Under the pieces are notes generated by a model. That model searched no databases, had not been told where the DNA came from, and worked only from the letters and a program-made list of their open reading frames with translations. This document shows positions 61,115 through 64,000 of a stretch of DNA of 64,000 bases, in pieces. Position 1 is the stretch's first letter. Each line of letters opens with the position of its first letter. Source of the stretch: Furfurilactobacillus rossiae DSM 15814 (GTDB taxonomy: Bacteria > Bacillota > Bacilli > Lactobacillales > Lactobacillaceae); contig NZ_AUAW01000012.1 in NCBI RefSeq assembly GCF_000428925.1, forward strand, positions 26,089 through 90,088, given 5' to 3'. Made by a program: the position numbers and the translations under genes.

Positions 61115-63787
61115 TTATTTGTCAAGAAAACCAAATTGATAAATGTAACCATTAATTATTTTTTCCAATTCATCGTAAGCGTTTTTAAAATTAGAGAGAT
61201 ATTGTGACTTCTTACCATTGGTCATTAAACGTCTAATTTGTTCCCAACCAGCATCCCAGTTCATGAAGCAAAATTCAGGATAATCATCGTTTAATTCTTG
61301 ACGATATTTGAAGGTGTCCTCTACGATTTTTTCAGCGTAACTTAGAACCAATTTAGCCGCAGGAGAAATATCACCCTGGTGCTTTTCTAGCCATTTATAG
61401 ACAAAACGCTCACAATCGTCTTCAATAGAAAAGCCCATGTCCGAAAAATGACTTTTGCTTGCTAACGCAGACATTGAATGTTTACTTAGCCAAAAGAACT
61501 CATTATTTATATTGTAAGATTTTTCTCTGTACTCAATGTTACTGAGAGATACTTGATAACTGTACTTATTAAATAATCCGAATATAACCATTTCTGTTAG
61601 CATCATGTTGTAGTTGGCATTATTCAGGAATAGCTCCGATGGAGAATGGTAATTATCTTTGTTATTAATCCAACTGTGAGATGTTGATTTCCGTATGGCG
61701 AAGTTAATCATAACTCTTTCAAAATTTTCAGGAACAATAGCGAAGCCATGACCGTCATGGTAGCAATCGCTGAAAAGTGCAGTTTCAGTTGCGGCTTTTT
61801 CAACGTTATTGGCTTTGTTCCATGCGTATCCCAAAGCATGAATAGGGTATTTTGGAGGAGTGATACTGCTGTTTGGTTTTACTTTAAAGGCACTGGAAAA
61901 TGTAGGATAGGTACCTTTATCTTGATACTTCAGACCTTTTAATGACACGCCGCGTACCCACTCGGATAGAAAATCGGATTTAGGCAAGTTTTTTATTGTG
62001 TGTTTGCCTGATCTGGTTATTCCCTGTACGGTAGTGTCCTCCTTGATGGCAAGTGTATATTGATTTGGAATCCGATCCGTCGAACGTTCATGTATGCTGC
62101 GTAAAATTGTAAAACTAATACCCCAATTGGCCGCTGTATCTGAGAATTCTCCAGCATTTAATAAAAATCCACTTTTGAAGTCGAAATGCGTAAACAATGC
62201 TTCGTCGAATGCTTTAAAGTAAGATCCTCCAGTCATGTATTGTGAATTAGAAAAATATGCAATAACTAAATTCGATAACTTGAAGGCTTTTTTTAGCAAC
62301 AGTGCCCTATAGAAAAACTGACAGTAGAGGTTTTCAGATGCGTGGCCGATTTTATCATTTTTCATATATTCATGGACCACACTTTTGGTTGCCACGCCGG
62401 CCTTCTTGTGTTCACTGTCCATGCGAGCATCACCAGCGGTAGCATATGGTGGATTCATAAATAAAACTATTGGCTTATTGCTCAGTAGCGCATTTACAAG
62501 TTCTGGAGCCCGATCAAATAGTTTAGCTTTCTTAATGTTCTTTTTGCTTAAGGATATATCATCATTTAAAAAATCATACTGGAAGGCAATATTTTCACGA
62601 TTGTACATACGTCCCATTGCCAGTTCATTGTCAAATAGCGTTGATGAAAATAAATGTTTGAATTTAAAGTCTCGAGTTAAGTTTTTCGATCCCGCTGCGG
62701 CATCCCAGACATAGTATTTTTCCCGCCAATCATATCCGAGTTCGCTAGATATTTCTTTTACCGCTTCATTTACCCAGACAGTTGGAGTCCAGTACTCACC
62801 GCTGAAACGGCGATTGGTTTCTTCAAGAAGGATATCACCAACTTCGGTTATGTCTTTTACTTCATTAGCGGAATAATTAGTATCAAACCGACTAAAAAAT
62901 GCATACCAATTTCTACCATTTACAGTGTATTTTATATAGGTACCATCATCGTTGAGCATTGTGACAGTATTGTTTTTTAAAATCACATTTTCATGATTGG
63001 TTAGAGCGTTAATGAACATACCTACTAATTCTTGATTTGTCTTAACCTTTGTTCTATTTTGAGTCACTAATCTAAGAAATTCGTCATAAGCGCCGCGAAT
63101 GTTAGCTTGATTCACTGGTATTTTACTTAATTGAGTTGCATTTTCAGTAGATGCTAAGTCTGAAACTAGGCCCATAATGTCATTTAGGTTAAAGTCTCTA
63201 GATCTTATGTCATAAACATACGGGTTTATATTGGCATCTATTCGTAATTTATCGAAAACGACTTGTGGTATCTGTTCGTCATAAGCCTTACGTGCATTCA
63301 TCGACCAGTCAATATCTGGCATATCAAGATATGGATAAAGGACACGTGCGTTAATGACAAAAATTTGATTCGCATCGGCCGCCAAAACAACATTTGGCAA
63401 TTCGAGTCCCTTGTCGTTTCCGTTTTCAATGTGCATGTTTATATGTTTCATGTAAAAGAGTACTTGAGCTAAAATGCGTTCTTGATAATTTCTTTTTTCT
63501 AGGTGGACGTCATCTTTAAATTCTGTAATCAACGACAAAGCGACTGTTATATCCTGTACAATTAAGAGACCGTCTGTGCCTAGTACTTTTGACATAGGTG
63601 TTGCATACCCTTTATTTACTGAATAGAAAGTATCATTTAATAGGGAGAACCAAGATGCTTCTACTACTGCTTCTTGACCTTTTAAATTTTCACCGTGGTG
63701 TATGTCTCTTAAAAATGTTTCTTGACGTTTTTTTGATACGCGTTTCCACTGAACATTTCCAATTGATGAGTATTCATATTTAGCCAA
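61115..63787 (-). CDS. Large N6-adenine DNA methyltransferase
   Basis: Protein of 890 residues. After a 325-residue N-terminal region of unknown function, the methyltransferase core shows FSGEYWTP (motif X region, near 329), VWDAAAGSKNLTRDF (motif I, SAM binding, near 362) and FMNPPYATAGDA (motif IV, NPPY, near 443), an order typical of gamma-class N6-adenine enzymes of type I/IIG systems. The last 400 residues probably recognise DNA. No nuclease (PD-ExK/HNH) or helicase motif was seen, so it is an orphan enzyme or the modification part of a defence system continuing beyond the window. TTG 63787 is the best start, with AAGGTG six bases upstream and stop codons just above. A (GTGA)n tract lies 118 bp upstream. 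Confidence 0.85.
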   Translation of the reverse strand: MAKYEYSSIGNVQWKRVSKKRQETFLRDIHHGENLKGQEAVVEASWFSLLNDTFYSVNKGYATPMSKVLGTDGLLIVQDITVALSLITEFKDDVHLEKRNYQERILAQVLFYMKHINMHIENGNDKGLELPNVVLAADANQIFVINARVLYPYLDMPDIDWSMNARKAYDEQIPQVVFDKLRIDANINPYVYDIRSRDFNLNDIMGLVSDLASTENATQLSKIPVNQANIRGAYDEFLRLVTQNRTKVKTNQELVGMFINALTNHENVILKNNTVTMLNDDGTYIKYTVNGRNWYAFFSRFDTNYSANEVKDITEVGDILLEETNRRFSGEYWTPTVWVNEAVKEISSELGYDWREKYYVWDAAAGSKNLTRDFKFKHLFSSTLFDNELAMGRMYNRENIAFQYDFLNDDISLSKKNIKKAKLFDRAPELVNALLSNKPIVLFMNPPYATAGDARMDSEHKKAGVATKSVVHEYMKNDKIGHASENLYCQFFYRALLLKKAFKLSNLVIAYFSNSQYMTGGSYFKAFDEALFTHFDFKSGFLLNAGEFSDTAANWGISFTILRSIHERSTDRIPNQYTLAIKEDTTVQGITRSGKHTIKNLPKSDFLSEWVRGVSLKGLKYQDKGTYPTFSSAFKVKPNSSITPPKYPIHALGYAWNKANNVEKAATETALFSDCYHDGHGFAIVPENFERVMINFAIRKSTSHSWINNKDNYHSPSELFLNNANYNMMLTEMVIFGLFNKYSYQVSLSNIEYREKSYNINNEFFWLSKHSMSALASKSHFSDMGFSIEDDCERFVYKWLEKHQGDISPAAKLVLSYAEKIVEDTFKYRQELNDDYPEFCFMNWDAGWEQIRRLMTNGKKSQYLSNFKNAYDELEKIINGYIYQFGFLDK

Positions 63788-64000
63788 ACAAAACACCTTC
63801 TATCAGTGATTTGTTTGAGGAAAAAGAAAAGGACTCGTCAACAAAAATAGTTAGCGAGTTCTTAAAAAAGTTCTTGACAAAGAGACGTTGCCTTACATAA
63901 TCAACGTGAGTGAGTGAGTGAGTGAGTGAGTGAGTGAGTGAGTGAGTGAGTGAGTGAGTGAGTGAGTGAGTGAGTGAGTGAGTGAGTGAGTGAGTGAGTG
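63780..64000 (-). CDS. Possible 3' end of an upstream gene reading through the repeat tract
   Basis: On the minus strand the tract reads (TCAC)n, open in all frames as a Ser-Leu-Thr-His repeat. After the tract only one frame stays open: 42 codons to TAA at 63782-63780, overlapping the methyltransferase start by 8 bases. The other two frames stop within 8 and 17 bases of the tract. This could be the C-terminus of a cotranscribed gene whose frame depends on repeat number; a 42-codon open frame could also be chance. Confidence 0.3.
   Translation of the reverse strand, partial: LTHSLTHSLTHSLTHSLTHSLTHSLTHSLTHVDYVRQRLFVKNFFKNSLTIFVDESFSFSSNKSLIEGVLFG
63874..63901 (+). promoter_or_regulatory. Plus-strand promoter facing the GTGA tract
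   Basis: TTGACA (63874-63879), 16-bp spacer, CATAAT (63896-63901). It would transcribe into the repeats toward a gene outside the window. In the plus direction the tract has TGA in every frame, so it would be untranslated leader. Confidence 0.5.
63906..64000. repeat. Tetranucleotide microsatellite (GTGA)n, at least 23 units
   Basis: 95 uninterrupted bases of GTGA, running off the window end, so the true copy number is unknown. Such perfect tetranucleotide tracts are prone to slipped-strand mispairing and are a classic sign of phase variation, especially near DNA methyltransferase genes. Confidence 0.97.

Noticed and set aside
63906..64000. GTGA tract considered as an assembly artefact at a sequence end
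   Set aside because: Possible, but the tract is perfect, starts cleanly at 63906 and sits beside a methyltransferase gene; kept as a real repeat with unknown length.

Overview
The window is a 64 kb piece of a chromosome from a low-to-moderate G+C Gram-positive bacterium, most likely a plant- or fermentation-associated member of the Lactobacillaceae. The evidence is an LPXTG surface protein, Spx-, Rgg-, RpiR- and CdaR-type regulators, several PTS and MFS sugar-acid transporters, cre-like catabolite control sites, strong AGGAGG ribosome binding sites and frequent GTG/TTG starts. I cannot fix the genus from the sequence alone. No rRNA, tRNA, CRISPR array, prophage or insertion sequence was recognised.

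Layout. 0.1-5.8 kb: a quinate/shikimate operon (quinate/shikimate dehydrogenase, MFS carrier, type I 3-dehydroquinase, ApbE flavin transferase, FMN_bind/FAD reductase) that looks like a cytoplasmic electron-acceptor pathway. 6.4-13.3 kb: a Spx-like protein without its redox cysteines, a 1195-residue LPXTG protein with seven 80-residue repeats, a winged-helix protein, a GntR regulator and a frameshifted MazE-like antitoxin remnant. 13.4-29.4 kb: housekeeping and accessory genes (P3A-type ATPase behind a terminator leader, TetR plus decarboxylase-type amidohydrolase, DUF915 hydrolase, GNAT, flavodoxin, S41 peptidase facing an Rgg-type regulator, aldo-keto reductase, a divergent SDR/TetR pair, YczE-like and acyltransferase-like membrane proteins, zwf, a small monooxygenase-like protein).

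29.5-40.4 kb: a nucleoside hydrolase and a divergent cyclitol (inositol-type) cluster: sugar porter, Gfo/Idh/MocA dehydrogenase, haem-degrading-domain protein and quinone-reductase-like MDR on the minus strand; dehydrogenase, IolE, two more dehydrogenases and a second porter on the plus strand. 40.5-45.4 kb: an RpiR regulator and an ascorbate PTS operon (ulaC-A-B-G-D) in which ulaD has an in-frame amber stop. 45.6-50.8 kb: LacI-type regulator and rbsDACB ribose uptake. 51.0-56.2 kb: a ketodeoxygluconate module (eda, kdgK, kduD), an orphan galactitol-type EIIC and an IclR regulator linked by four copies of one palindrome. 56.4-60.1 kb: CdaR, GntP-family permease and glycerate kinase.

60.1-64.0 kb: two small membrane proteins and a large N6-adenine DNA methyltransferase gene, with at least 23 uninterrupted GTGA units starting about 120 bp upstream and running off the window. 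This has the hallmarks of a phase-variable methylation or defence locus and is the strongest candidate for something undescribed. Other notable items are a 113-nt extended hairpin after the aldo-keto reductase, a possible pseudoknot-controlled terminator before the P-type ATPase, and TetR operators that exactly fill two 17-bp promoter spacers.
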